In this document: piece by piece, positions 55,163 through 64,000 of the stretch
Layout of the letters: every line of letters begins with the position of its first letter
Numbering within the stretch: position 1 is the first letter of the stretch
Origin: Bacteroidaceae bacterium
GTDB lineage: Bacteria; Bacteroidota; Bacteroidia; Bacteroidales; Bacteroidaceae
Assembly (NCBI GenBank): GCA_017442855.1
Contig: JAFSPM010000048.1
Location: 17,096-81,095 of the forward strand
Length of the DNA stretch: 64,000 nt
Reading direction: 5' to 3'
Notes under the pieces: generated by a model
Told to the model about the DNA's origin: nothing
Seen by the model: the letters and a program-made list of their open reading frames with translations, nothing else
The model's database searches: none
Translations under genes and position numbers: made by a program

Positions 55163-56725
55163 TTAAAGACTATACTCTAACTTCTCAAAGAGTTCTTTCA
55201 ACTGCTGTTTACTCTCTTCTTCCTGCTGCAAGAGGTCGCGCATATCAGTTTGCAGTTGCTTCATCTTGATGTCGAAGTCTATCTGCTCGTCACGGTTCTT
55301 AAACTCGATGTATTTACTGGGTACAAGACTCCAGCCTTTCTGTTCTATTTCTTCAAGAGTGGCAGAGTAGCAATACTCTGGTTCATTGTGATAAGTCTCT
55401 TCATAGCCCACACGCTGCCAGTTGTGGAAGTTCTCAGCAATCTGCTGTATCTGCTCTGGCGAGAATTGGATGTATTTCTTTTCATAAGGTTCGCCCCATT
55501 GGCGTAAATCAATAAAGAGTACTTCGTTTTCACGATTGCGATACTTCACCAATTTACCGTTCTGCTCTACACTACGGGCTTTCTTGTTATTGTTCAAAAT
55601 CCAGAGCGTCACACTAATATCTGTTGAATAGAACATGTTACGAGGCAGAATAACAATAGCCTCTACCAAATGGTTCTGCAATAGCTGCTGGCGGATGGCC
55701 AACTCTGTGCCATCACCACTCAATGCGCCATTTGCCAAGAGGAAGCCTGCAACACCATTAGTTGATAGCTTAGACGCAATATTCAGAATCCAGCCATAGT
55801 TGGCATTGCTCGTTGGTGGCACATCGTAACCCACCCAACGAGGATCGTCCTTCAGTTCGTTTTCTGCTCGCCAAGCCTTCTGGTTGAAAGGAGGATTGGC
55901 CATAATGAAGTCTGCCTTCAAATCCTTGTGCTGGTCGTTGTGGAACGTATCAGCAGCCATTTCGCCCAGGTTACAAGCAATGCCACGAATGGCAAGGTTC
56001 ATCTTTGCCAGTTTGTAAGTGGTGTTGGTGTATTCCTGGCCATAGACAGAGATGTCGCGCTTGTTACCATGATGCGCCTCGATAAACTTCATGCTCTGCA
56101 CGAACATACCACCAGAACCACAACATGGGTCATAAATCTTGCCACGATAAGGCTCAATCATCTCGGCTATCAGATTGACGATGGTCTTAGGGGTATAGTA
56201 TTCTCCTTTACCCTTTCCTTCAGCAATAGCGAACTTGCCCAAGAAGTATTCATACACACGACCAATGAGATCGTTCTCTGGGTCTTTCAGGGTGTCAATC
56301 TTGTTAATCTCATCGAGCAAGGCAGCCAACTTGGTGCGATCGAGCGATAATCCTGCATAATAGTTGCTGGGCAAGGCACCTTTGAGCGTAGGGTTGTTCT
56401 GCTCCACCTTAGCCAGAGCCTTATCTATCTTGATGGCTATGTCATTCTGCTTGGAGTTCTCTATCAGATAGTCCCAACGGCTTTCTGGTTCAAGGTAGAA
56501 TACGTTCTTAGCATTATAGAAAACAGGATTATCAAGAAAAGCGCCTTTTCCATCTGCTTCCAACTCATTGCGTCGTTCCGTAAAGCGATCGTTGGCATAC
56601 TTCAGGAAGATGAGGCTCAACACCACGTGCTTATACTCCGAAGGCTCCACAGAGCCACGCAGTTTATTGGCAGTTTCCCATAAAGCTTCCTCTATTGCCT
56701 TTTCTTTTATTATTTTCTTTGCCAT
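55163..56725 (-). CDS. hsdM: Type I DNA N6-adenine methyltransferase HsdM (system 1)
   Basis: Modification subunit of 520 residues. N-terminal helical domain (LRGSVEPSEYKHVVLSLIFLKYANDRF), SAM-binding DPCCGSGGMF near 200, catalytic NPPF near 278, TRSPD-like downstream motifs. First gene of the minus-strand system 1. A possible -7 element (TATCTTTG, 56769-56762) lies 36 bases before the ATG. Separated from hsdS by fic. Confidence 0.95.
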   Translation of the reverse strand: MAKKIIKEKAIEEALWETANKLRGSVEPSEYKHVVLSLIFLKYANDRFTERRNELEADGKGAFLDNPVFYNAKNVFYLEPESRWDYLIENSKQNDIAIKIDKALAKVEQNNPTLKGALPSNYYAGLSLDRTKLAALLDEINKIDTLKDPENDLIGRVYEYFLGKFAIAEGKGKGEYYTPKTIVNLIAEMIEPYRGKIYDPCCGSGGMFVQSMKFIEAHHGNKRDISVYGQEYTNTTYKLAKMNLAIRGIACNLGEMAADTFHNDQHKDLKADFIMANPPFNQKAWRAENELKDDPRWVGYDVPPTSNANYGWILNIASKLSTNGVAGFLLANGALSGDGTELAIRQQLLQNHLVEAIVILPRNMFYSTDISVTLWILNNNKKARSVEQNGKLVKYRNRENEVLFIDLRQWGEPYEKKYIQFSPEQIQQIAENFHNWQRVGYEETYHNEPEYCYSATLEEIEQKGWSLVPSKYIEFKNRDEQIDFDIKMKQLQTDMRDLLQQEEESKQQLKELFEKLEYSL

Positions 56726-56906
56726 AATTCTTCTCCAGATTAAGCTGATATTATCAACTTACAAAGATAATAATAATCTAATAATTCACCACTTTTCTAA
56801 AAGCTTTTTATGACACTTTAGGGTCTAAGGGCAGTATTCTGACGAATGCCTTCTAACAGTATGGGGAAAGCATGCTATCTCCATGACTAAAGCTTTCCAT
56901 CACAGA
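56726..56906. other. Intergenic region upstream of hsdM
   Basis: No gene seen. It contains the hsdM -7 element (minus strand, 56769-56762), A/T-rich sequence and the left approach of the hairpin repeat, including a second AAGC/CTTTCC-rich imperfect dyad around 56860-56900. Confidence 0.5.
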
Positions 56907-57055
56907 AGGGGAAGCTTGCCACCACTGGGCGCAGTATCTCCTATCACCCGTCGCAGTATCTGCCATACCCCCATAGGAGATACTGCGATGAGAGAAAGGA
57001 AGCCTTCCGACGACCCATAGCAAAGCCTGCGACGACCCGTAGTAATGCCTGTTAT
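56907..57055. repeat. Intergenic hairpin repeat, copy B
   Basis: A perfect 15-bp inverted repeat (56930-56944, CGCAGTATCTCCTAT, with 56973-56987). The loop contains another direct copy of the arm (CGCAGTATCTGCCAT, 56952-56966), and the right flank repeats CGACGACCC(A/G)TAG twice. It shares several words in the same order with copy A at 17125-17267. No reading frame of note. Confidence 0.65.
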
Positions 57056-57161
57056 AAAAAGGAGGGGAAAACAACGTCTGTTTACCAACTTGTTTGCATA
57101 TACCTTTAAACACCCAGAATAAGGTAAAAAAATCCTTTTTTTCAAAAAACGGGCAAAAAGG

Positions 57162-57192
57162 TTTGTAGAATCAAAAATACTTTGTATCTTTG
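57162..57192 (+). promoter_or_regulatory. Promoter of the tRNA-Ser gene
   Basis: TTTG (57162-57165), 19 bp, TATCTTTG (57185-57192), 38 bases before the tRNA; full consensus. Confidence 0.75.
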
Positions 57193-57230
57193 CACCGCTT
57201 TCAAAACGAGAGTGTGTCGCATAGACGCTT

Positions 57231-57316
<86 letters not shown>

Positions 57317-57328
57317 TTAATTAAATTG

Positions 57329-57356
57329 AAACCCGCTGAAAATCAGCGGGTTTCTT
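57329..57356 (+). terminator. Terminator after tRNA-Ser
   Basis: Perfect 11-bp stem AAACCCGCTGA (57329-57339) with 57343-57353, loop AAA, followed by CTTGTTTC. Confidence 0.8.
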
Positions 57357-57370
57357 GTTTCTTCCCTGTA

Positions 57371-57394
57371 GAGGTTCCGTTTGAGGTTCCGTTT
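57371..57394. repeat. Tandem 12-bp repeat sharing a word with the tRNA
   Basis: GAGGTTCCGTTT occurs twice in tandem. GAGGTTCCG also occurs inside the tRNA-Ser variable/T-arm region (57283-57291). It could be a trace of an integration site, or chance. Confidence 0.35.
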
Positions 57395-57458
57395 TTCTTT
57401 TATGAAAGTTTAACGTGAAATCTTGGTGATAGCACTATTTTTGACCGTTCAAGAGTGA

Positions 57459-59141
57459 TTATCTCCGCTTTGAGGTGTATTCTACATTGATGAATCCGCA
57501 ACGCCGTAGAAGTTCCACCGCTTCTACAAAATTAGGATTCAGATTGTTCCTTTCTTTTTCGTAGTTGTTCACAGAAATGTACCTGGCTGTAGCTGGATTG
57601 ATAGGCTTTCCAGTCTTCGACTCAAAGAACTCTGCTGCTATGCCCATGTCCTCTGGATTGTTTCTTGCATCTGACAGCAGACAGCGTATAATATGGCCTA
57701 ACAGAACATTCTTTCCTCTCCAGTTAATTTTGGAAGAAGGTGGATAAGGTTCACCTTGTCCGCTGAAACGATATACAAAAAGAGACTTGGAGGAAGTCGT
57801 ATCTATAAGTCCCTCTTTCGTCAGTTCGTCATATAGCAAAGACAGACATCTGGGTAGTTCTCTATCCTTCTCTTCGCTATTGCTTCCTTTAAGTTTTGAG
57901 TTGAGAACCGTGACATGCCTTTTCTCCCTTAAAATTATGCTGTCTTCACCATCAAAAGCTTGATCTTCGTGCCTGGTTTCTTGATACTCCTCCGCTATAA
58001 TAACCTGTTGCTCAACATCAGTGTACAATGACACAATCCAGTTCAGCAAATCCTTATCTTCTTTATTCAGGAATCCTTCGACTATTAGATAGGCAGATTT
58101 CATTTGCTGAAGGGAAAGGGTAATGAAGTCCAGAAAGTCTTGACATTCTAATTCAACATAATCCCAATCTTCATCTTCCCATTTTTGCTCTATAGCAGCA
58201 GTAAAAGTATTGCCTCCTGGGTTCCCTAAACGCTGTTCTATAGCATCTTTATGACTTCTTAGTGCAGACAATATGATTTTATAAGCTTGAAGTTTGCAGT
58301 TGTATGTAATGGATGAAAGAGCAGTTGATGTGGTTTCGTTATTCTCAGGCTCGCTCAGAAACTGTTTCCAAGACTTTCTTTCGGAATCAATATAGTGCAA
58401 ATATGGTTTTGTTTGTGCAACAGCTCTACTGTCGTATTGTTGCGTTCCTATCCGCTGTCTGCGTGCAATGCTCTTTGTGTCAAATCCGCAAAGAAGTTTT
58501 ATCCTTTCTTCGGCGAACCGTTCTTCTTCCTCTTTCGGGATATTTCTGAAAAATGGTGCTAACCCAGTATCTGTCAGCCAGAGATTTTCCAACTGAATCT
58601 TTTTGCCACGTTTGATTATCCTAACGTCCTTTTCACTCTTGATTCCAAACAGTAGATAGCGCATCGTCCACAATATTCCCATTAGATCTTGGCAGTCTGT
58701 TTCTTTTAAGCTTGCTGAAAAAGCTGCTTTGTCCTGAGTATAAATTGAGTTAATGACCTCTGTGTAAACATTTGATGGAAGTCTGTTGTAGTGGTCAATG
58801 ATATTACGGGTGTCGGTATGTCCTAATGTACATAAGAAGTCAAAGGCTTCATCGTAGGTCAGAAAAGATGTGGGTTCTTTGCCGTTGTCTCTCAGGTATA
58901 CGTAGAGACTATTAATGTGTTTCTTAAGATTCGCATGAAGAACCTGAAAGAACGGAATGACCACTCCTTCACTGAAAGCGATGTATTCAAAGAGGCATGG
59001 CAGAAAAGGAGCCAGTTCAGAAGGTTCACGCTCTTCTGACCAACACAAGAGTTTTCTGATTCTCCCAATCCCCAAGTCTACATTTGGAAGGATGGTCAGA
59101 TGCTCTTGATTCGTTTTTATGCTGCCTGTTTCTGTTAACAT
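57459..59141 (-). CDS. Protein of unknown function (560 residues), accessory region
   Basis: I do not recognise this family. No signal peptide or membrane segment is evident. Visible features: a helix-rich N-terminus with FLPCLFEYIAFSEGVVIPFF, a repeated Glu-rich central part with KWEDEDWDYVELECQDFLDF, and a C-terminal region (SKINWRGKNVLLGHIIRCLL near 475, then NPATARYISVNNYEKERN) that looks like a compact nucleic-acid or replication-regulator-like domain. A -7 element lies just upstream. It lies between tRNA-Ser and the second restriction system, facing away from it. Likely part of a transferred segment. Confidence 0.7.
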   Translation of the reverse strand: MLTETGSIKTNQEHLTILPNVDLGIGRIRKLLCWSEEREPSELAPFLPCLFEYIAFSEGVVIPFFQVLHANLKKHINSLYVYLRDNGKEPTSFLTYDEAFDFLCTLGHTDTRNIIDHYNRLPSNVYTEVINSIYTQDKAAFSASLKETDCQDLMGILWTMRYLLFGIKSEKDVRIIKRGKKIQLENLWLTDTGLAPFFRNIPKEEEERFAEERIKLLCGFDTKSIARRQRIGTQQYDSRAVAQTKPYLHYIDSERKSWKQFLSEPENNETTSTALSSITYNCKLQAYKIILSALRSHKDAIEQRLGNPGGNTFTAAIEQKWEDEDWDYVELECQDFLDFITLSLQQMKSAYLIVEGFLNKEDKDLLNWIVSLYTDVEQQVIIAEEYQETRHEDQAFDGEDSIILREKRHVTVLNSKLKGSNSEEKDRELPRCLSLLYDELTKEGLIDTTSSKSLFVYRFSGQGEPYPPSSKINWRGKNVLLGHIIRCLLSDARNNPEDMGIAAEFFESKTGKPINPATARYISVNNYEKERNNLNPNFVEAVELLRRCGFINVEYTSKRR

Positions 59142-59456
59142 AAAGCCATGCAGATGATATTCAGATGCAAAGGTACTCTATTTTTATGAATTTTAGCCCA
59201 CTTCATTTAATAAAATGCAAAAAAGGCATCATTGAAGGGGTAACTTTATATAATATGACGTTAGAAGCCACTTAAAACGCTCTTTTAGACTTCATAATTG
59301 TAGCAAAAGTAGAAATTTTCGTTAAATTGTGGCGCATTAAAACTCAAACTAGGGGGAATTTGAGTAAAATTGTGTACCTTTGCACTAACTTGGGATAATA
59401 TGCACTTATCGGAAGTATGAAACCAAGGCCATGTGTAACATCAAAAAGCTATCAGT
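59142..59456. promoter_or_regulatory. Divergent intergenic region with two -7 elements
   Basis: Minus-strand TACCTTTG (59175-59168) lies 26 bases before the 560-residue protein gene. Plus-strand TACCTTTG (59375-59382) lies 74 bases before hsdR of system 2. Neither has a good -33 box at the usual spacing. The remaining sequence is A/T-rich with no gene seen. Confidence 0.5.
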
Positions 59457-62270
59457 ATGGCACCAGAAGAAAAGGCAAGGCAAATAATAGACAGGAAGCT
59501 TGAAGATGCTGGTTGGGTAATCCAGGATTGTCAAGATAAGAACCCTATTGCGTCTCTTGGAGTCGCAGTCCGTGAATATCTCACAAGTGACAACAAAGAG
59601 GTCGATTACGCGCTTTTCATTGAAGGAACTCCTGTTGGCATAATCGAAGCCAAGCCCGATGAAGAGGGTGTTCACCTTGTGACTGCGGCACATGAGCAGA
59701 ATGAAGGATATGTCAGTTCTGGCTTGAAATGGGCCAATTATTCCAAGAAGGATATGCGCTTCATCTACGAGGCAACAGGTGTATTGACACACTTCACAGA
59801 CTTGCTTGACCCGAAGCCCAGAGTGCGTAAGCTGTTCTCGTTTCATAAGCCAGAGCAGTTACAATACTGGATAAACGATTATAAGTTCAATGGAAAGAAA
59901 ACGCTTCGAGGTCGATTGCAAGAGTTCCCTGAACTGCCAAAAGAAGGATTCCGTGAATGTCAGATAAAGGCTATACTAAACCTTGAAAAGTCTTTCGGTA
60001 ACAACAAGCCTCGTTCTTTGGTTCAGATGGCAACTGGCGCAGGAAAGACCTATACTGCCATCACCAACTCATATCGACTGTTGAAGTTTGCCAAGGCAAA
60101 ACGAATACTATTTCTTGTTGATACGAAGAACCTCGGAATGCAAGCCGAAACAGAATACAAGAACTATCAGCCTTACGATAGCACTGAGAAGCTGAACGCC
60201 CTATATAACATTCAGCGCATTCAGACATCGAACATTCCTCAAAGCACCCAAATCTGTATAAGTACGATTCAGCGCGTATATTCTATGCTGACAGGAAACC
60301 TCTCCTCCATACCCGATGACGTGGACGATGAACCTGGTACAACAACTGGAACAGAGCGAGAGGTAAAATATAATTCTGAATACCCACCAGAGTTCTTCGA
60401 TTTTATCATCATTGACGAGTGCCACCGTTCCATTTACAACCAATGGCGGCAAGTGCTGGAGTATTTCGATGCTTTCCTTATTGGACTGACAGCGACTCCG
60501 AACCAACACACCTTTGCTTTCTTTGACGAGAATGTTGTAAGCGAATACACCCATGAGGAAGCAGTTTCCGATGGTGTTAACGTGGGCGCACTTGGTACTT
60601 TCTGCATAGAAACGGAAAAGACCAAAGAGGGCGGCATCGTTCCGAAGATTAACCAGCAGATAGAGATTCGTGACAAGCGTACCAGAAAACAGCGTTGGGA
60701 GTCAACAGATGAAGATATAGCTTACGATGGGAAAGACCTTGACAACTCCGTAGTCAATAAATCGCAAATCAGGGTAATCCTACAGACTTTCAAGGATAAC
60801 TGGAAGAAATGGGAATACTACAAGGACAGGAAGGAATTGCCAAAGACGCTCATATTTGCAAAGAACGATAGTCATGCAGACGATATTGTTGCTTTGGTGA
60901 AAGAGGTATTCAATGAAGGTAATGACTTCTGTAAGAAGATAACTTTCAAGTCCGAAGAAAACGAGACTTCGCTACTCTATGCTTTCCGTAATGAATTCTA
61001 TCCTCGTGTGGCTGTAACAGTGAACAAGATAGCAACTGGTACTGATGTAAAAGCCATCGAGATATTGCTCTTTATGCGTGACATCCGCAGTGAGAACTAC
61101 TATGAGCAGATGCTTGGGAGAGCAAGAAGAACGATGGATTTGGAAAGTCTGAAACAGGCTTCTCCGTCAGCAACTACCCCTAAATTAGGGTATGTGATTG
61201 TAGATGCTGTGGGTGTAACCAAATCTGACAAGTGTGCTGCCAAGAAGAAATGTGGTGGTGATGTGAAACCAACCGTCTCTTTCAAGTCGCTGCTTGATGC
61301 TGTGGTGACTGGGGATATTTCGGAAGAAACCTTCAGCACCCTTGGTACACGACTTGAACATATTGACAAGGTGCTTACCGACAAGGAGCGTGAGGAATTC
61401 AAGAAGGTATCAGGAGGAACGTCACTTCGACAGCTTTCTACTAATATCAAGAACGTACATGATGTTGATAGGATAGAAGAGACAATAAAGACTGACCATC
61501 CTGAATATCCTACTCTTTCGCCCGTTGATAAGGAAGAAGTAAGAAAAGAAGTTATCAAGAAACGTTGCCTTGAAGCAGCAAAACCCATCTATGAGCCGAA
61601 AGTCCGTGATTTCCTGATGAACGTCCGTAACTCTAACGACCAGACCATTGATCCAGCATTGGATCATCTGACATACGCAGGTTTTGAAACCGACGTGGCG
61701 GAGACCAAAGCTAAGGTTCGTGAGACCCTGAAAGAGTTTATTGAGACCAATAAAGACGAGATAACAGCTCTCAACATCATATATCATCAGGACTATCGAA
61801 ACCGCCACATTACCGAAGCAATGATACATGAGCTTTACGACAAGATGCAACGTTACAACAATATGCTCAATGGTAGTTTGATATTCTCGGCATACGCAGA
61901 TATGACCCGCAAGAAAACTGTTCTTAAGGAACTGGTTGACATCATTCAGATTATCAAGTATGAGTGGGGACAGATACCAGAGATATACCCCTTTGCAGAT
62001 ATGGTGAAAAAACGCTACAAGGAATGGATCTTCGAGCGTAATGCCAACAAGGGAGGTGTCCGTGGTGCAGGAACAGCCCCGTTTACAGAAGAACAAACGA
62101 AGTGGCTGGAAATGATACGCGACTATATTGCCATCAATGCCAGTTTCCACGTTGATGCTCTAAAGAGCGGTGAGTTTAACAAGCTCGGAGGAACGGCAAA
62201 ATACTACAGCCTCTTTGGTAGTCAGTGGAAAGACATCATCATTGAGTTAAATCAGAAATTAGTAGCATAA
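59457..62270 (+). CDS. hsdR: Type I restriction subunit HsdR, EcoEI-like (system 2)
   Basis: Nine hundred thirty-seven residues. N-terminal PD-(D/E)XK nuclease: Asp50 in KEVDYALF and E64-x-K66 in GIIEAKPD. SF2 motor: MATGAGKTYT near 191-200, IIDECHRS near 320, GLTATPN, then KIATGTDVKAIEILLFMR and MLGRARRTMD. The C-terminal helices (YKEWIFERNANKG..., WLEMIRDYIAINA) are typical of EcoEI-type R subunits. It starts the plus-strand system 2; hsdM follows after 7 bases. Distinct family branch from HsdR of system 1. Confidence 0.92.
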   Translation: MAPEEKARQIIDRKLEDAGWVIQDCQDKNPIASLGVAVREYLTSDNKEVDYALFIEGTPVGIIEAKPDEEGVHLVTAAHEQNEGYVSSGLKWANYSKKDMRFIYEATGVLTHFTDLLDPKPRVRKLFSFHKPEQLQYWINDYKFNGKKTLRGRLQEFPELPKEGFRECQIKAILNLEKSFGNNKPRSLVQMATGAGKTYTAITNSYRLLKFAKAKRILFLVDTKNLGMQAETEYKNYQPYDSTEKLNALYNIQRIQTSNIPQSTQICISTIQRVYSMLTGNLSSIPDDVDDEPGTTTGTEREVKYNSEYPPEFFDFIIIDECHRSIYNQWRQVLEYFDAFLIGLTATPNQHTFAFFDENVVSEYTHEEAVSDGVNVGALGTFCIETEKTKEGGIVPKINQQIEIRDKRTRKQRWESTDEDIAYDGKDLDNSVVNKSQIRVILQTFKDNWKKWEYYKDRKELPKTLIFAKNDSHADDIVALVKEVFNEGNDFCKKITFKSEENETSLLYAFRNEFYPRVAVTVNKIATGTDVKAIEILLFMRDIRSENYYEQMLGRARRTMDLESLKQASPSATTPKLGYVIVDAVGVTKSDKCAAKKKCGGDVKPTVSFKSLLDAVVTGDISEETFSTLGTRLEHIDKVLTDKEREEFKKVSGGTSLRQLSTNIKNVHDVDRIEETIKTDHPEYPTLSPVDKEEVRKEVIKKRCLEAAKPIYEPKVRDFLMNVRNSNDQTIDPALDHLTYAGFETDVAETKAKVRETLKEFIETNKDEITALNIIYHQDYRNRHITEAMIHELYDKMQRYNNMLNGSLIFSAYADMTRKKTVLKELVDIIQIIKYEWGQIPEIYPFADMVKKRYKEWIFERNANKGGVRGAGTAPFTEEQTKWLEMIRDYIAINASFHVDALKSGEFNKLGGTAKYYSLFGSQWKDIIIELNQKLVA

Positions 62271-62277
62271 GACCCAA

Positions 62278-63810
62278 ATGGCAGATTCTACAATAAGCAA
62301 CAAAGTATGGAATATCGCTGGCATTCTGTTTGATGGCGGCGTTTCAAATAGTGACTACTTGGAGCAGATAACCTATCTTCTTTTCCTCAAAATGGTTGAC
62401 GAGGACATGAAGATGCCCGAAGAACTCCGGTGGAACAACTGGCGCAATCTGGAACTTCCTACCGATTGTGACTGGTCACTGCTCATGTCGAAGTCAGGCG
62501 AGGAACTGAAGGAACACTATGGAAAGATTCTCTCCCTTCTCTCTAAGAAAACAGGTATGATAGGCGAGATTTACCGTGGCGCACAGAATAAGATTCAGAC
62601 TCCTGAGCATCTGCGTAAGGTTATCCAGATGATTGACGGTACACAATGGAACTCCCTGAGTGAAGACGTGAAAGGCGACATCTATGAAAGCCTGTTGGAA
62701 CGTATTGCTCAGGACACAAAGTCTGGTGCTGGTCAGTATTTCACCCCTCGCGCCCTGATTAAGACCATTGTGAAATGCGTCAACCCCGAACTTGGAAAGG
62801 TCATTGTTGATCCTTGCTGCGGTTCTGGAGGTTTCTTACTTGCTGCTAAAGATTTCTTGCAGGGGAAATATACAACGATGACAGGTCAGCAGACAGATGA
62901 CTTGAAACTGCATACCTTTTACGGAACTGAGATTGTTCCTAATACCTATCGTCTTTGTCTGATGAACTTGCTGTTGCATGGTATCGGTGAGTTTGGCGGT
63001 GTGCCTCCCATCAAGTGTGCAGATTCGCTTGCTTCTGCTCCTAGTGACAATGATCTTTGCGAATATGTGATGACCAATCCTCCTTTCGGAAAGAAGTCAT
63101 CAACGACGATTGAGGTACAGGAAGAGGACAAGGAAACGGGTGAGGTGGTCACAAAGATCAAGAAAGCACAAGACAACTATGTACGGGCAGACTTTATAGC
63201 TACCACTTCCAATAAGCAGCTTAACTTCTTACAGCACATCAAATCGTTGCTGAAAGTCGGTGGAACTGCTGCCGTCGTGCTTCCAGATAATGTGCTGTTT
63301 GAGGGTGGCGCTGGTGAAACTATCCGCAAGAATATCTTAAAGACCTGCGACCTGCATACCATTCTCCGTCTACCAACAGGATTGTTTTATGCCCAGGGTG
63401 TAAAGGCTAATGTGCTATTCTTTGAGAAGAAACCCACCTCAGAGAATGCCCAGACTAAAGAGGTCTGGATTTACGACTATCGTACCAATGTCAAGCATAC
63501 GCTGAAACAAAATCCTTTGCGCGAGACTGACCTTCAGGATTTTGTGGATTGCTATCGTCCCGATGACCGTCACCATCGTCAGGAAACCTATCATGCAGAG
63601 AGCAATCCAGATGGTCGTTGGCGTAAGTTCACATACGACGAGGTGCTGGGACGTGACAAGACCAGTCTTGATATTACTTGGATAAAACAAGGTGAAGAGA
63701 GCGAAGATCTCTCGTTGCCAGAGCTTATCAGTATCATCAAAGAGAAAAGCAACAACATCACTGAGGCTGTTGCAGAACTGGAGAAACTTCTTGAAAATCT
63801 TGAAAGCTAA
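62278..63810 (+). CDS. hsdM: Type I DNA N6-adenine methyltransferase HsdM (system 2)
   Basis: Modification subunit of 510 residues. N-terminal domain ISNKVWNIAGILFDGGVSNSDYLEQITYLLFLKM, AGQYFTPRALI, SAM-binding DPCCGSGGFLLAAKDF near 180, catalytic NPPFGKKS near 266, ANVLFFEKK downstream. Its stop codon overlaps the hsdS start (TAATG). It is a different branch from HsdM of system 1. Confidence 0.95.
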   Translation: MADSTISNKVWNIAGILFDGGVSNSDYLEQITYLLFLKMVDEDMKMPEELRWNNWRNLELPTDCDWSLLMSKSGEELKEHYGKILSLLSKKTGMIGEIYRGAQNKIQTPEHLRKVIQMIDGTQWNSLSEDVKGDIYESLLERIAQDTKSGAGQYFTPRALIKTIVKCVNPELGKVIVDPCCGSGGFLLAAKDFLQGKYTTMTGQQTDDLKLHTFYGTEIVPNTYRLCLMNLLLHGIGEFGGVPPIKCADSLASAPSDNDLCEYVMTNPPFGKKSSTTIEVQEEDKETGEVVTKIKKAQDNYVRADFIATTSNKQLNFLQHIKSLLKVGGTAAVVLPDNVLFEGGAGETIRKNILKTCDLHTILRLPTGLFYAQGVKANVLFFEKKPTSENAQTKEVWIYDYRTNVKHTLKQNPLRETDLQDFVDCYRPDDRHHRQETYHAESNPDGRWRKFTYDEVLGRDKTSLDITWIKQGEESEDLSLPELISIIKEKSNNITEAVAELEKLLENLES

Positions 63811-64000
63811 TGGACACAAAGAAACTTCGCCAAAAGATACTCGACCTTGCCATTCGTGGTAAGTTGGTTCCACAAGACCCTAATGACGAGCCTGCATCTG
63901 TACTATTGGAACGAATCAAGGCAGAAAAAGAACGCTTAATCAAGGAAGGGAAGATTAAGCGTTCCAAGAAGTCTGCTTCCGATACGTCCCATTATGAGAA
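63810..64000 (+). CDS. hsdS: Type I specificity subunit HsdS (system 2), 3'-truncated by window edge
   Basis: Starts at ATG 63810 sharing its A with the hsdM stop codon and stays open to the window end. The visible 63 codons read MDTKKLRQKILDLAIRGKLV, then QDPNDEPASVLLERIKAEKERLI and a Lys/Ser-rich stretch. This is the conserved N-terminal helical segment that precedes the first target-recognition domain of many HsdS proteins. Specificity cannot be judged. Confidence 0.85.
   Translation, partial: MDTKKLRQKILDLAIRGKLVPQDPNDEPASVLLERIKAEKERLIKEGKIKRSKKSASDTSHYE

Overview
The window looks like chromosomal DNA of a gut-type Bacteroidales bacterium, most likely Prevotella/Segatella or a close relative. 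The evidence is the gene content (MurF-Alr fusion, GSCFA protein, Nudix-type AraR arabinose operon, TrkA/TrkH, DUF1080 proteins) and promoters of the Bacteroidetes type: a TTTG or CTTG box, 19-20 bp, then TAnnTTTG. Shine-Dalgarno sequences are mostly weak or absent.

Layout. 1-6229: a redox and envelope group with a 5'-truncated iron alcohol dehydrogenase, an esterase lipoprotein, an aldo/keto reductase, a C-terminal remnant of a second aldo/keto reductase, an exported flavodoxin-ferredoxin, an AraC regulator and an outer-membrane barrel. 6358-8250: a secreted GH35/DUF5597 glycosidase with its own promoter and terminator. 8277-16990: a segment bounded on both sides by copies of the 3' end of that glycosidase gene. 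It holds an HxlR regulator, a duplicated ABM-domain lipoprotein, a ferredoxin-nitroreductase and, from a promoter at 11601, one tight operon. That operon encodes an amidotransferase-fold protein, a Cys-rich repeat peptide, its radical SAM/SPASM enzyme, a PNPOx-ferredoxin fusion, an MDR oxidoreductase, a zinc macrodomain and a SirTM sirtuin. I regard this peptide-maturation plus ADP-ribosylation operon as the most interesting object in the window.

17265-27289 (mostly minus): PNPOx and SGNH proteins, then an apparent operon GSCFA - murF/alr - tatA - tatC - Dna2-like nuclease-helicase. 27362-32051 (plus): dxs, trkA, trkH. 32099-43726: a complete L-arabinose catabolic locus (mutarotase, SSS transporter, AraR, AraD, AraA, kinase, GH51 arabinofuranosidase) followed by transketolase and RpiB under a second promoter, with palindromic operator candidates at both promoters. 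43727-47154: peptidase, DUF1080 protein, small secreted protein, MGMT-family protein.

47151-64000: a defence region. A minus-strand type I restriction-modification system (HsdM, HsdS, HsdR) has a Fic protein, a DUF4268 protein and a RhuM protein set between its subunits. After an intergenic hairpin repeat, a tRNA-Ser gene and an unrecognised 560-residue protein, a second type I system (EcoEI-like HsdR, HsdM, truncated HsdS) runs off the right edge.

All identifications come from reading motifs and gene order by eye; no database search was run.
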